A DNA stretch of 64,000 nucleotides from Lineus longissimus. Its lineage: Eukaryota; Nemertea; Pilidiophora; Heteronemertea; Lineidae. The DNA lies in assembly GCF_910592395.1 (NCBI RefSeq), contig NC_088319.1, positions 8,186,001 to 8,250,000 on the forward strand, given 5' to 3'. The stretch's first letter is position 1, and each line of letters starts with the position of its first letter. The position numbers and the translations under genes were made by a program. The notes under the pieces are model-generated. The model did not search any database and was not told the DNA's origin. It worked only from the letters and a program-made list of their open reading frames with translations. Positions 1-12,258 of the stretch are shown here, one piece after another.

Positions 1-1
1 G

Positions 2-253
2 ATTGATATTAATGAGGACACGATCAAGATTCATTGGTTCCATGGGTCTTGGAATGGAGTTTGCCGGCCATGGTACAACAACATCAGCAAAAAGCAAGTA
101 CCATGGCTGGATGAAGTTCATGTGACGAGTGTTGTTCTGTTGGGGTTTAGATTGACAGAGAAGGGTGCTTGTTTGACTAGGACTGTGGCCAGAGAGTTGA
201 AAGACAGGTACGATCAAATAGATAGTGAGGAGACATCTTCCTCTCTTTCATAA
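2..253 (+). CDS. 3' part of an unidentified coding region (83 codons)
   Basis: An open frame enters from the left edge and ends at TAA 251-253. The 83 residues include the stretches KIHWFHGSWNGV, PWLDEVHVTSVVLLGF and ELKDRYDQIDSEE. There is no in-frame ATG near the start, so this is a terminal exon or the tail of a longer frame. The mixed charged and hydrophobic composition and good codon structure look like real coding sequence rather than chance. I do not recognise the family; the tryptophan-rich N-terminal part followed by a short helical tail could be the end of a transposon or retroelement protein. Positions 254-507 after the stop hold nothing I can name. Confidence 0.45.
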   Translation: MDINEDTIKIHWFHGSWNGVCRPWYNNISKKQVPWLDEVHVTSVVLLGFRLTEKGACLTRTVARELKDRYDQIDSEETSSSLS

Positions 254-507
254 ATGACCAAACCACCCTGGCTAATAAGGGGTGGTCCATAATTTTCAAC
301 ATTTTCACAAGCGCACAATACGTACGGGGGAGGGAGGGGGTCAAAACACCAATGTACACTTTCAGAAATTAATAAAATGTTGATCATCTGTATTGTACGA
401 ATCGCGGGACGCATTTAAATTTCGCGCGCTGCTCACACGGTTAGCTCTGCTTGCTTCCTATTCAACAAGACAATGGCCGCACGTGGTGACTTTGATGCGC
501 TATTTTT

Positions 508-1588
508 ATCCCATACCGTGGCGTCCGTCGTCGTCGTCGTCGTCGTCCGTCGTCCGTTAGCAGGGCACGTTTCGTAACTGTTAGAGCTATTGAGATGAAA
601 CATTGGTACACATGTACCCTTATGTAATGACACCTTGGAGACCAAGTTTCGGTCCGATTCGTTTCATGGTTTGGCCACCAGGGGGCCAAACGTTAAAAGT
701 GAAAATATGCAATATCTCCCTTAATAGTAGTCGGGAAATTTTGAAAAAAATATGGTAGGTACTTCTAGCAAAGGTGCATCATATATCCTCCGGGTTTTTG
801 ATTTGACCTCCTTTTCAAGGTCACAGAGGTCAAATGGTGTAAATTGGCCGTTAGGATGTAACGATGGCACGTTTCTAAATTGCAATGACTATTGATACCA
901 AATTTGGTACACATTTACCCCTTAGTCAGGTAATCTCAGGGACCGAAGTTTGATCCAATATGATTCACCACTTGACCACCAGGGGGCAAAATCCAAAAAC
1001 CTTAAAAATGTGATTATTCCTTAACTTCTTGCCCGATTGCCACCAATTTGATATCATGGGTACATCTAACCACCATACAGTATATGTCACACAGGTTTGT
1101 AATTTGACCTTCTTGTCAAGGTCACAGAGGTCAAATGGCATAAATTCGCCGTCAGGCCGTAACTATGGCACGTTTCTTAACTGCAATGACTATTGATCAC
1201 AAATTAAGTACACATGTACCCCTTGGTCAGGTGATCTCAGGTACCGAAGTTTGGTGCGATCTGATTTGCCGTTTGGCCTCCAGGGAGGGGGCCAAATCCT
1301 AAATTCTTCAAAATGCCATTATTCCTAGTAATGACTTGCCCGATTGGCACCAATTTTATATCATAGGTACATCTAATTCTAACAACCATTCAATGTGTCA
1401 CCCGGGTCTTCTTTGATTTGACCTACTTTTCAAGGTCACAGAGGTCGAATGTACTGTAAATTGGCCATTTTGGGGAAATTGTAATTGCTTGGACCTACAT
1501 CAAACCTAACACTACATGACACAATACCATGCTCTTTATCCATCTTTCCTCCACATGAGGTGAGCACAATGGCCCTGGCCATTTCATT
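508..1588 (-). repeat. R1 dispersed repeat, copy A (reverse orientation)
   Basis: Reverse-complement match to 5954-7065 and 7816-8922. It starts inside the (GAC)n-rich end at about 508, so the GCTCACC hairpin end seen in the other copies is missing, and it runs to the end that reads GGTGAGCACAATGGCCCTGG in this orientation (about 1560-1580). Inside are three diverged ~300 bp sub-units. Two carry CCACCAGGGGGC (675-686 and 976-987), and two carry AAGGTCACAGAGGTCA (817-832 and 1118-1133). No coding potential survives. Confidence 0.85.
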
Positions 1589-1993
1589 GTTAATTAACAA
1601 GAGTGATACGACTATTCACAGCCGACCCAGCAATGAATATGAACAATATCTTGTTTATATTATTTTGAAAACAATGTTGACGGGCAATGACTGACCAAGT
1701 TCAAAATGCAACCAGGAAACACAACTAGAACCCCCTTGCTTGTGTATTTTGGGACGTGGGTCATTCGGCCATCAAAATTTTTCATTCGGGATTGTACACT
1801 TTAGGGGGGGAGGGGGGTTGCCCAAAAGATTAGTTTTGTGCACTTGTGAAAATGTTAAAAATTATGGACCAACCCTAAGTAAGTGCCAATGAACTAACAT
1901 TGTCAATTGAAGGTGTCATTGTGGTTTCAGCGACAGAATTGTCGTACATTCGTGTATATTTCTTTCTTTCTATCAAAATGTCAAGTTGTGTTA

Positions 1994-2621
1994 GGCTGAA
2001 GTTACATAGACCTCACGTTTCATCGACTCACGACTCATTTGTCACTTGTCATTCGTGAGCTGATGAATGGACATTGGAAAACCTATTGACCTGTTCTCAT
2101 TGAAGTGAATTTTGTAAGTTTTGCCCGCATTCGTCGCCTCACGTCATTTCATGTCATTTCACGCGTGAGGCGATGAATGGACATGTTCATTCTTTGTGAA
2201 ATGAGCTGGCAAAGAAAATGGACGTCCATGTGCATTTGTAGTGATATCGCCTTCGAAACTGTGAGTATAGCTACTTTTCGGCATTTTCATTAGTTTACAC
2301 ATTAATACAATAGCTAATTTCGATTGGAAATGAGAAACAAAAAAATGCAAAAATGCAGCACTTTTATGTACCACATTGTTCTCGTCCGTCGCCTCCGCTT
2401 TCGTTTTCTATTCTCCATCGGGAGCAGCATGGCTGCATCACTTCTTCTTCTGAGTCCATGTGCATCGCCGAGAAAATCCAAGTGACAAATGAACGAGCGA
2501 AAAATGATCTGTATGTAAACCGCCGCGGTCACTCGTGACAAATGAGGAGTGACACGTGAAAATGAGCCGTTAGTCGATGAAAAATGTGGCGTGAGTAGCT
2601 CATTCCTATGTAACATCAGCC
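1994..2621. mobile_element. 628 bp MITE with TTA target duplication (Harbinger-type)
   Basis: The ends are inverted repeats: GGCTGAAGTTACATAG at 1994 and its imperfect complement CTATGTAACATCAGCC ending at 2621. A TTA trinucleotide flanks both sides (1991-1993 and 2622-2624). This is the target-site pattern of PIF/Harbinger elements. Sub-terminal sequence repeats a GTGAGGCGATGAATGGACAT-like motif (about 2056 and 2164). There is no transposase, so it would be non-autonomous. Its TIR differs from that of the coding Harbinger at 14350, so that copy is not an obvious master. Confidence 0.75.
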
Positions 2622-2624
2622 TTA

Positions 2625-4457
2625 GAATCATGGCTGGGATGGGTTGAAGTGGAATTATTCAATTCAAACCTCTTAAAGGGAACCTATCAAGAAATGCTTA
2701 TAAAAATGGGGAGTTTTGAACGGCCCGGTTAAAACCTATGGCGGGAATAAGCTTCCTTGGTTAGATATTAGTAGTTTCAAGGTCCTCTAGGTAGTTGCTG
2801 ATGTGAGCTGTTTATTTGGCTAACATTGCATAACATTACTGGCTCCATTCAATGAACTGCGTAAGAGGATCTCCAATTTAGTTATTCTAACTACCTTCAG
2901 CCACGCAAAAATAAAGACTTGGGTCACGACAGGATCTCTTTAAGTCTTTCAGGTCAACATGTGCTTGGCCTATGAGATGGGCCTGAATCCAGAGTGAACA
3001 GTGAAATCCATCATGTACATTTTACATTGTATACTGTGTAGGCTGTCAGAGTGTGTGTAAATAGTATATGCCATGTCTCTGTACTGTTTCTAGTTGATGT
3101 AGGGCCATTTATAGTCAGAAGTATGCCTTACATAATTTCTTTTCCACGATTATTTGACTGGTGACGGTAGCTTGACAGACCTGACCGTATTATTGGCAGA
3201 TCCCATCATCACAGAATTAAGAATGCGTTGCCATGGTAACCTGTTAATTTTTAAAAACTATAAACTCATTGCCATGCCTCCATCTTTTAATATGATCTTG
3301 AATCATCATTCACAGCTTCCAGCTGCAGGAAAGTATTGAGTGACAAAGCTTCAAGGCCTGGACTCAAGGGATTTTATGAGCTACACTAATTAAGACGCTG
3401 CAAGTAGTTTCTCCAAAATTATCCTATCTGATCACGTTTTGCTCAGCTTGACATAAGATTGCAGCTTTTAGTTGAGCTCTTGTCATCAATCCCTTGAGTT
3501 TCGTCCCAATAAGTGTTATTGGGCCCATGCAGTCATTCTGGGACTCATCAGCAGACCAGCAGACCACAAACTTGAGCCAACAAAACGCAAACTGTAAACA
3601 TTGAAGGAATGAATATCAAAAGAGAAGTGCAAAGACTATTTTTCAGTCAAAACACCTTGATTTGATTTATAACACAGAGTCAAGCATGACGTCCCTAGGA
3701 TGATGTTAGTAAAGATTTCAACAGAGCATGCAGCATGGTCAAGCAGTAAGCAAAGCAGCAACAAACAAAAAAGACAAACTTTAACTTTTTGAGGCAATGG
3801 AAAGCAGTGCATAGGCTTTAGCAACTCAATGATCTGGGATGTTTTGAGATCAGCGATGGGATATCCTAGACTGGCATCACATAACAAAACCTCCAACAAA
3901 GTCTCCACCAGGTTGCTTTAGAGATTCACCACCACTACACCAGGCAGCAGAAGATCATTATGATAGTTCATTGAATTTGTTTACAGTTTCACAATGATGT
4001 GAATCTTCAACTAAAAACCTGGGATGCTTGTTGAAAGTGGTGGTTAATACTGAGACGAGCGCTTTTCCGCCTTTGCATCAAATTTTAATTATTTTTTTTG
4101 GGTAAAGCTTGCGGGGGGTTTAAGATGCTGATTGATGGGTACATAAGATGTGTCTTAGCCTCTTTGTACTCATGTAGACTGCAAAGTTCAAAGTTTTGCC
4201 ATCTTGGAGTGCTAGTATCTTCTTCATCTTCATCTTGTTTGTTTCATTTAATTTCGGGCTAAATTACTGTTGCACATCATGAAATGCTGAAGTGTCTCTT
4301 GAAACTATCATCATTAGTACATTGTATAAGATGTGTCTTGGCCTCTAAATTGGAATAATCTTGTTAACCTATTGCATCTTTTGTTAAATGATTGTCTAAG
4401 TTGTTTACAGACAAATCACTTCCAGCTATACAGAAAAAAGTTCCTGTCCACAGCTAT
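2625..4457. other. No gene or element recognised
   Basis: About 1.8 kb of AT-rich sequence without convincing coding frames. The only structure seen is a 12-bp inverted pair ACTCAAGGGATT / AATCCCTTGAGT at 3362-3373 and 3488-3499. Confidence 0.5.
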
Positions 4458-7157
4458 CCCTCACCGAAAAGCAGTGTGATATCAGTCAGGATTCAGTCAG
4501 GTTGCAGTGTTACCTCACATTTTTATGGCAGTGTTGAAATCAGTGGAAAGCAGTCATAGGGAGTGTTTTTCAGTCACGCAATACCAAAGCATACAGTTAT
4601 ACAGCAATCAAAAATAGAGGTTAGGGAGTCATAAGCAGTGGTTGCAAGACAGTCAAAATCAGTGGTAAGGCAGTCAAAAGCAGTGCTCATTTAAATATTT
4701 AGGCTGACTGATTTCCACTGCTTTTGACACTGAAAATGAATCCCCACTATGCATCATGCACAGGGCTGGCAGTGGGGTTCAGTGTTAATTTAAATATTTC
4801 GCAGCACACTAAATCCACACTGAAACACCACTGATTTTGACTGCCATTTCCAAAACCTCTTGGAGGGAGCAGTCATTTTCAGTGTTAATATGAATAATTT
4901 ATTTGATGGCATGCAGGCACGGATGCCGAGAAAGGTTTGGGGGACGTGACCCCCCTGTGCTGATGACAACCAAAGAAATTGTTCGAAAAAGCAAAAACTT
5001 CTAGCGAACTGTTACCGGTACTTAAGCTGTCCTATTTTAGACGGTGTGTTTGCGTCCAATATGGCAGTGATGACGTCATCTGCACAAATAGAGGACATCG
5101 CCATTGTATGATGACGTGACACAGTAAAAAGATGACAAATTCACGTCCTTGACCTACGTCATTGCAAACTTTGTCATAATGACAGTGGTCAGATGGGGTT
5201 ACTAGACAATTGAAACGACACATGGCACATAGCTACTGTCAGTGATGTCAGGGATTGAAGCTAGATCAAATTGACGTCCAAATAAAGTAACTGCACGCGG
5301 CCTGTAGAATAATGATCTACTGATTGATGTGTATTGAGCTCCCATGCAGATAATTTGCAGTGTATGCATACATTACAATTAACACCTATAGGGCCTACAG
5401 TAGATGCATGAAGATACATGCAGATATCTTGCAGTGTATGCATGCATTACAACACCTATTGGGCCTATACAGCCTTCTTGATTTGCTGAAAATACAACTT
5501 CAGTGTCTGTCGAGATTACCCTTTTTGCATTCATTTGGCTCCTTATGTGTTCCAATTCAAACTGACTAAAACTCCCCTCTTCTCATATTGAAATTCGGGT
5601 AAATATCGAGAAATATGAAGAGGTACCATGATTTCTTGAATGTTTGACTATCAAATTCAAACTTACTAGCTTCCTGTCTCAGGTTGCATTATGGGTGATA
5701 TTTAACACTGAATTTGACTGCAATTACCACTGCTTTACACTGCCATCAAGTCTTAATCTCAACAGTCATAAAGCAGTGGTTTTCAGTCATGTTGAAAATG
5801 CCACGGGTTTCGATCAGAGTTGGAGAAGTGGAAATCAGTGGTCTTTCAGTCATAGGCAGTGTTTTTGAAATACGTCGTTCATAATGATATGCAAGTGGCA
5901 GTGCTTTGCAGTGGTCTTTCAGTCAAAATCAGTGGTTTTAAAACATTAAGAAATGAAATGGCCAGGGCCATTGTGCTCACCTCATGTGGAGGAAAGATGG
6001 ATAAAGAGCATGGTATTGTGTCATGTAGTGTTAGGTTTGATGTAGGTCCAAGCAATTACAATTTCCCCAAAATGGCCAATTTACAGTACATTCGACCTCT
6101 GTGACCTTGAAAAGTAGGTCAAATCAAAGAAGACCCGGGTGACACATTGAATGGTTGCTAGAATTAGATGTACCTATGATATAAAATTGGTGCCAATCGG
6201 GCAAGTCATTACTAGGAATAATGGCATTTTGAAGAATTTAGGATTTGGCCCCCACCCTGGAGGCCAAACGGCAAATCAGATCGCACTAAACTTCGGTACC
6301 TGAGATCACCTGACCAAGGGGTACATGTGTACTTAATTTGTGATCAATAGTCATTGCAGTTAAGAAACGTGCCATAGTTACGGCCTGACGGCGAATTTAC
6401 GCCATTTGACCTCTGTGACCTTGACAAGAAGGTCAAATTAAAAACCTGTGTGACATATACTGTATGGTGGTTAGATGTACCCATGATATCAAATTGGTGG
6501 CAATCGGGCAAGAGGTTAAGGAATAATCACATTTTTAAGGTTTTTGGATTTTGCCCCCTGGTGGTCAAGCGGTGAATCATATTGGACCAAACTTCGGTCC
6601 CTGAGATCACCTGACTAAGGGGTAAATGTGTACCAAATTTGGTATCAATAGTCATTGCAGTTTAGAAACGTGCCATCGTTACATCCTAACGGCCAATTTA
6701 CACCATTTGACCTCTGTGACCTTGAAAAGGAGGTCAAATCAAAAACCCGGAGGATATATGATGCACCTTTGCTAGAAGTACCTACCATATTTTTTTCAAA
6801 ATTTCCCGACTACTATTAAGGGAGATAATGCATATTTTCACTTTTAACGTTTGGCCCCCTGGTGGCCAAACCATGAAACGAATCGGACCGAAACTTGGTC
6901 TCCAAGGTGTCATTACATAAGGGTACATGTGTACCAATGTTTCATCTCAATAGCTCTAACAGTTACGAAACGTGCCCTGCTAACGGACGACGGACGACGA
7001 CGACGACGACGACGACGGACGCCACGGTATGGGATAAGCTCACCTCTGCTAAGAGGTGAGCTAAAAATGATATGCCGAAGACAGTCATATGCAGTGGGGG
7101 TTTCAGTCAAAAGCAGTGTGATGCAGTCATTTTCAGTGCACTGCCTTTCGGTGAGGG
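4458..7157. mobile_element. 2.7 kb CAGT-rich element with inverted ends, interrupted by R1 copy B
   Basis: Inverted ends CCCTCACCGAAAAGCAGTG (from 4458) and the complement of CACTGCCTTTCGGTGAGGG (ending 7157) bound the element. Both sub-terminal zones, 4470-4880 and 5690-5953 plus 7080-7140, are crowded with CAGTC, CAGTG and GCAGTGG motifs in both orientations, as expected for transposase-binding arrays. The centre (about 4900-5690) is not repetitive. No transposase frame was found. R1 copy B sits inside the right array, so it arrived later. Flanks CAGCTAT and CAGGCAT could be a decayed target duplication, but this is weak. Confidence 0.6.
5954..7065 (+). repeat. R1 dispersed repeat, copy B
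   Basis: A full-length copy from TGAAATGGCCAGGGCCATTG to the terminal hairpin AGCTCACCT...AGGTGAGCT at 7037-7062. It is close to identical with copy C (7816-8922) and inverted relative to copy A. CTCF-core-like motifs lie on the - strand at 6553-6564 and 6854-6865, and nuclear-receptor motifs near 6408 and 6707. A (GAC)n run precedes the end hairpin. It is nested inside the CAGT-rich element. Confidence 0.88.
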
Positions 7158-7706
7158 CAGGCATGGCTGATGGTGATTGATCATGAACATTCCATACATG
7201 GATGGCTAATGGAAAATCCCCATGATAGATCCATGGATTGAACTCATGACATAGTCGTATCTAGGATTATAGATCCATGTATGGAATATGCTGTAATTTG
7301 TTTTAACAGGCCATCAAAGAAATTAGGTTAACATTATTAATTTCAAAAGGTCTGAATACTTTTTACAAAGAATGTATAAAGACACGGTTTATACATTCTT
7401 GTACTTTGCTGCTTACATTAATTTTTATGAGACCAACTGTCCTATGACTGAACTACTATCAATGGATGGCCCATGGGCCATCAGTGGATCTACCATTGGC
7501 AATAATAGAATCTATGATGGGATGCTTATGTAAAATGTAGTTTGTGATAATAAGCAAAGACCCGTACATTGGTCAGTCAGTGATAGGGGTAAATACTATC
7601 AATTCCCATTCCTATCTTTGTGTATTTAGAAAGTACCTTGTATCCAAGATTACAGTACATTAGGTCAAAGAACAGTGCCTTTGTTATATGATAAGTGACT
7701 CTGACA

Positions 7707-7729
7707 CCCCCCCCCCCCCCCCGCCCCCC
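7707..7729. repeat. Poly-C tract
   Basis: A run of C interrupted by a single G. It is a simple repeat and a likely spot for assembly or sequencing error. Confidence 0.8.
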
Positions 7730-7815
7730 GAGATAGATTAGGGGGCTGCGTGTGTGATCCAGTTTTCTATAGGGGAACGGGGGTTAGTCCGTGGTCAAAT
7801 CTAGGGTGTCAAAGA

Positions 7816-8922
7816 TGAAATGGCCAGGGCCATTGTGCTCACCTCATGTGGAGGAAAGATGGATAAAGAGCATGGTATTGTGTCATGTAGTGTTAGGTTT
7901 GATGTAGGTCCAAGCAATTACAATTTCCCCAAAATGGCCAATTTACAGTACATTCGACCTCTGTGACCTTGAAAAGTAGGTCAAATCAAAGAAGACCCGG
8001 GTGACACATTGAATGGTTGTTAGAATTAGATGTACCTATGATATAAAATTGGTGCCAATCGGGCAAGTAATTACTAGAAATAATGGCATTTTGAAGAATT
8101 TAGGATTTGGCCCCCTCCCTGGAGGCCAAACGGCAAATCAGATCGCACCAAACTTCGGTACCTGAGATCACCTGACCAAGGGGTACATGTGTACTTAATT
8201 TGTGATCAATAGTCATTGCAGTTAAGAAACGTGCCATAGTTACGGCCTGACGGCGAATTTACGCCATTTGACCTCTGTGACCTTGACAAGAAGGTCAAAT
8301 TACAAACCTGTGTGACATATACTGTATGGTGGTTAGATGTACCCATGATATCAAATTGGTGGCAATCGGGCAAGAAGTTAAGGAATAATCACATTTTTAA
8401 GGTTTTTGGATTTTGCCCCCTGGTGGTCAAGTGGTGAATCATATTGGACCAAACTTCGGTCCCTGAGATCACCTGACTAAGGGGTAAATGTGTACCAAAT
8501 TTGGTATCAATAGTCATTGCAGTTTAGAAACGTGCCATCGTTACATCCTAACGGCCAATTTACACCGTTTGACCTCTGTGACCTTGAAAAGGAGGTCAAA
8601 TCAAAAACCCGGATGATATATGATGCACCTTTCCTAGAAGTACCTACCATATTTTTTTCAAAATTTCCCGACTACTATTAAGGGAGATATTGCATATTTT
8701 CACTTTTAACATTTGGCCCCCTGGTGGCCAAACCATGAAACGAATCGGACCGAAACTTGGTCTCCAAGGTGTCATTACATAAGGGTACATGTGTACCAAG
8801 TTTCAACTCAATAGCTCTAACAGTTACGAAACGTGCCCTGCTAACGGACGACGGACGACGACGACGGACGACGGACGCCACGGTATGGGATAAGCTCACC
8901 TCTGCTAAGAGGTGAGCTAAAA
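7816..8922 (+). repeat. R1 dispersed repeat, copy C
   Basis: A direct copy of 5954-7065 with the same two ends, including the hairpin AGCTCACCT...AGGTGAGCT at about 8893-8918. CTCF-core-like motifs are at 8415-8426 and 8716-8727 on the - strand. It differs from copy B by scattered substitutions and a shorter (GAC)n run. The spacing between the starts of copies B and C is about 1.86 kb. Confidence 0.88.
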
Positions 8923-9023
8923 AGGGCAAAAAGGGGTCCTTTTTCAGAAAGATTTCTTGTAACTCGTTAAAAGGGGTGATTTTTCATCAAAATGTGTGAA
9001 AACTTGACTTATTTGGCCTTGGC

Positions 9024-9168
9024 CCGGTTGTTCAAAACAAGTTTTGCCACTAATGCTGGTGTCAACTTAGTTTGGCCATACATGTATCTCCTTCAGTTAA
9101 ACCTTTAGACTTAACACCAAGTTAAGTTTACGTCAGCGTTAGTGACAAAATTTGCTTTGAACAACCGG
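9024..9168. mobile_element. 145 bp MITE with ~45 bp inverted repeats
   Basis: The sequence opens with CCGGTTGTTCAAAACAAG and closes with the near complement CTTTGAACAACCGG. The arms remain alignable for roughly 45 bp each (CACTAA.GCTG.. on one side, ..CAGCGTTAGTG on the other), leaving a short loop. No target duplication is clear. There is no coding capacity. Confidence 0.7.
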
Positions 9169-9265
9169 TCTCTTGTTTTCCGTTCAGTATGAAAAATCAT
9201 GAAAATGAGAATGAGAGAAAATATATGGGTTAAAAAGGTGATTTTTTTAACCAAAAAGTACCTGA

Positions 9266-10305
9266 GCAAGGCGATCAAAATTCATAAGAAAAGGAGGTCA
9301 TTATAGACTACCAGTACGAGCACTGTCCGACACTTAAATTGATGGAGTGCGTGTGTGTTTGGCGGGGGGAGGGCTCTGACATATGTGAGTATGATAAGTA
9401 ATAAGTACATTCATCAATTACATAACAGTGTATATAAGGAGTACCTGGCAGAGTGATCCAATATCTGTAGCAGTAGGCATGTTACAGTATTTTGTTATCT
9501 GTCAAGAGTTACTGGTACATACTGTGGAGACGCTATTAAGCCTGTTGAACAGTACCTGTGGAAAAAGCCTACATGACGTGTGATAGGCCTACCGGAACTT
9601 AACCGGCTTAATAGAGTAGACACAGTATATTATTTGTTAGGCAGCCGTTATATAGGAATGAACAATTCATTTATGAGGCAAACATGTACGTATCAATTGT
9701 TGAAATCTGTATCAGGCCAGCTGCATAATCAGGCCATGATACAGAAATGGAGGATGATCTGCTCCAATAAATGTTGTGCTTTCTCAGAACTACTTTTTTG
9801 GCTCACGGAGCAAGGAGATCAAAATTCATATGACGATAGTACGAGCACTGCACCCCTTAAATACGTGGAGTGCGTGTGTGTTTGGTGGGGGGGGGGGGGG
9901 GTGGCGCTCTGACATCTGTGAGTTTGATAAAGTAATAAGTACATTCATCAATTATATGAACAGTACTTGGTTTATCGCTCTGTCACATTATCGTGTATAT
10001 ATCTATAAGGAGTACCTGGCAGAGTGATCCAATATCTGTAGCAGTAGGCATGTTACAGTATTTTGTTATCTGTCAAAGAGTTACTGGTACATACTGTGGA
10101 GACGCTATTAAGCCGATTGAACAGTACCTGTGGAAAAAGCCTACATGACGTGTGATAGGCCTACCGGAACTTAACCGGCTTAATAGAGTAGACACAGTAT
10201 ATTGTTTGTTAGGCAGCCGTTACATAAGAATGTACAATTCACTTATGAGGCGAACATGTATGTATCAATTGTTGAAATCTGTATCAGGCCAGCTGCATAG
10301 ACAAG
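9266..10305 (+). repeat. Tandem duplication of a ~0.5 kb unit
   Basis: The block 9266-9737 is repeated at about 9820-10305 with an offset of 554-572 bp. Shared landmarks are GATCAAAATTCAT, GGAGTGCGTGTGTGTTTGG, TGGAGACGCTATTAAGCC and ACCGGAACTTAACCGGCTTA. The copies differ by small indels, including a longer poly-G in the second. The short frames in it (for example 9580-9912) are paired copies of each other and do not look like a known protein. Confidence 0.85.
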
Positions 10306-10349
10306 ACAACCACTCGCGTGATATTTCAGCTCAAAAAACACACTCGTTT

Positions 10350-10935
10350 GATTTTCTTATTTTATTTGACCTACTTTTCTAGGTCGCAGAGGTCAGTTTT
10401 TACCTATGGCATTTTACAATGCCGGCACGTTTTGTAACTGCTTTAGCTACTGATCCCTAACTTGGCACAAAAGTATCACTTGGTGGCCCTGACTCATAGA
10501 CCGAACTGCGATCTTTTATAGTAAACGGTTTGGCCACCAGGGGGCAAAACGTCAAAAGTTATAATTTTCACGAGATTTTTATGGCAGACACTTCTAGCAA
10601 GGGGGAATCATGTAACTAATGGGTTTCTTATTTGACCTAATTTTCAAGGTCACAGAGGTCAAAGCTAGCTAAATCACCGAATGGTAGCATGTTTTGTTTC
10701 TATTTGAGCTAGAAGGTTCTAAACCATCTAGGGACCCTCTATTCATACCCTAAATCTTGGTCTGTTAAGACAGTAAGTATGGCTGCCAGGTGGCCATCTT
10801 GAAAATCAAATGAAGTCCTATTCATTGAAAGCATGACAAAAAAGTGATACACACTGCTTTATACCAATGTCCTAAACAGTGCTGTAAGCTAAACCTGTTT
10901 GAACACAAACGTGAGCACATGGTCCATGGACCATT
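10350..10935 (+). repeat. R2-type repeat fragment
   Basis: Carries the family signatures TTTGACCTACTTTTCTAGGTC, TTTGGCCACCAGGGGGCAAA (CTCF-like core at 10534-10545) and AAGGTCACAGAGGTCA (near 10647). It ends in a degenerate GTGAGCACATGG motif near 10912. It is diverged and truncated relative to 42338-44247. Confidence 0.65.
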
Positions 10936-11039
10936 TAATTTAAGCCAATCACAGCTTGCACTCCTTGACCGGCCAGGATTAATTCATGCATCTTGAACTT
11001 TGACTGTTAGAGGTAATGATTTGAATCTTGGTACAATTG

Positions 11040-11700
11040 TAAAAGACATTTTTTAAAGACCTCATCTCTGAAAATATATTCGAGGAAAAGTCTTTTCACG
11101 AAAAAAATATTGTGATTTGAAAAATTTAATTTTCTTAAAATCGCTCCCGTCTCTTATAGTGATGAAAAAGCCTTTTCACGAAAAAAAACCCAGGATTTGA
11201 AAAATTTAATTTTCATAACTGCTCCCGTCTCTATAGTGATGAAAAAGTCTTTTCCCGAAAAAAAAATTGGGATTTGAACATTTTCTTGAAATTGCTCCTG
11301 TCTCTGTTTTTCTGTTTCGCGAAACGAAAAGGGGGGGGGTTAAAAAATGAAATTTTACAGAAAATTACTGCTGTAACTTTATTGTAAGAAAAGTCTTTTC
11401 ACAAAAAAAAATGGGATTTGAAAAATGACATTAGCTAAAATTTATTCTTTTCTCTACATTGACCAAGGAAAGTCTTTTCACGAAAAAAAAATGGTTTTTG
11501 AAAAATGAAATTATCTATAAAAAATTATCTTGTTTCTGTAGTATTAAGACTGGTCTTTTCTCAAACAAAATATTTCGGATCGGAAAAATGGAATTTAAAA
11601 AAATTACTCCTTTTTCTTGCAATTGAGAAGTGGTCTTTTTTCAAATAAATATATCATCCCTCTAGATATTCATTGAGAAAGTCTATTCACAAAACTATGT
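11040..11700 (+). repeat. Minisatellite, ~75-80 bp unit, about 8 copies
   Basis: The core AAGTCTTTTCACGAAAAAA followed by TGGGATTTGAAAAATG recurs near 11090, 11165, 11245, 11390, 11470, 11550, 11625 and 11680, with CTCCCGTCTCT-like spacers. Later units are more diverged. Confidence 0.75.
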
Positions 11701-12157
11701 CATTTTTACTATTCAAGGTACATGTTCTTATTCAAGTGTGTGGTTTGGCCAATGTTTTACTCATAATTTTGTAAATATATCGTACATGAAGTAAAAGCAG
11801 TTGTACAAACAGTATAAGTCCAGTAGTCTTTAATAAATTATGATCCTTCAAGAATCAAAGGTGTTTCGTCTTAATTAATTTTAACATTTTCACGACATTC
11901 GGCTAACTAGTGCACAATGCTGAAAATAATGATGGATCGCTCAGCCATATCACTTTCCATTCAACAGAGGAGGAAAATGTTCAATAAATAGGCGTAGATT
12001 TATTTTTGACACATGGCACTAGATAATTTACTCGAAAAAAGTCATTTTGAATATTCACTGGAAGAAAAGTAACTGAAAACAGGCATTTATTTAAGGACGA
12101 AGCAACTTCTTACTTTTCACTTTTAGATCTTACTCCATTCTAAATATTTTTTTCATA

Positions 12158-12258
12158 TAACTCACGGATAATGCTTGGTGCATACTACAACGACTGTTGG
12201 ACTTCTCATGTTTTTCACGCTTAAACAGAAGCGCCTCTATCGGGAAAACTGGGCAAGT
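12158..12258 (+). repeat. Inverted repeat partner of 19789-19893
   Basis: The stretch containing AACGACTGTTGGACTTC and ATCGGGAAAACTGGGCAAGT recurs inverted at 19789-19893. A second shared motif, GGGGTCATTGCGCGCTCCTA, occurs near 12708 and in direct orientation near 20519. These are fragments of one dispersed element family flanking the Harbinger region. Confidence 0.65.

Noticed and set aside
6851-7180. Frames over the (GAC)n ends of R1 copies
   Set aside because: The same frame appears in every R1 copy and is simple-repeat translation.
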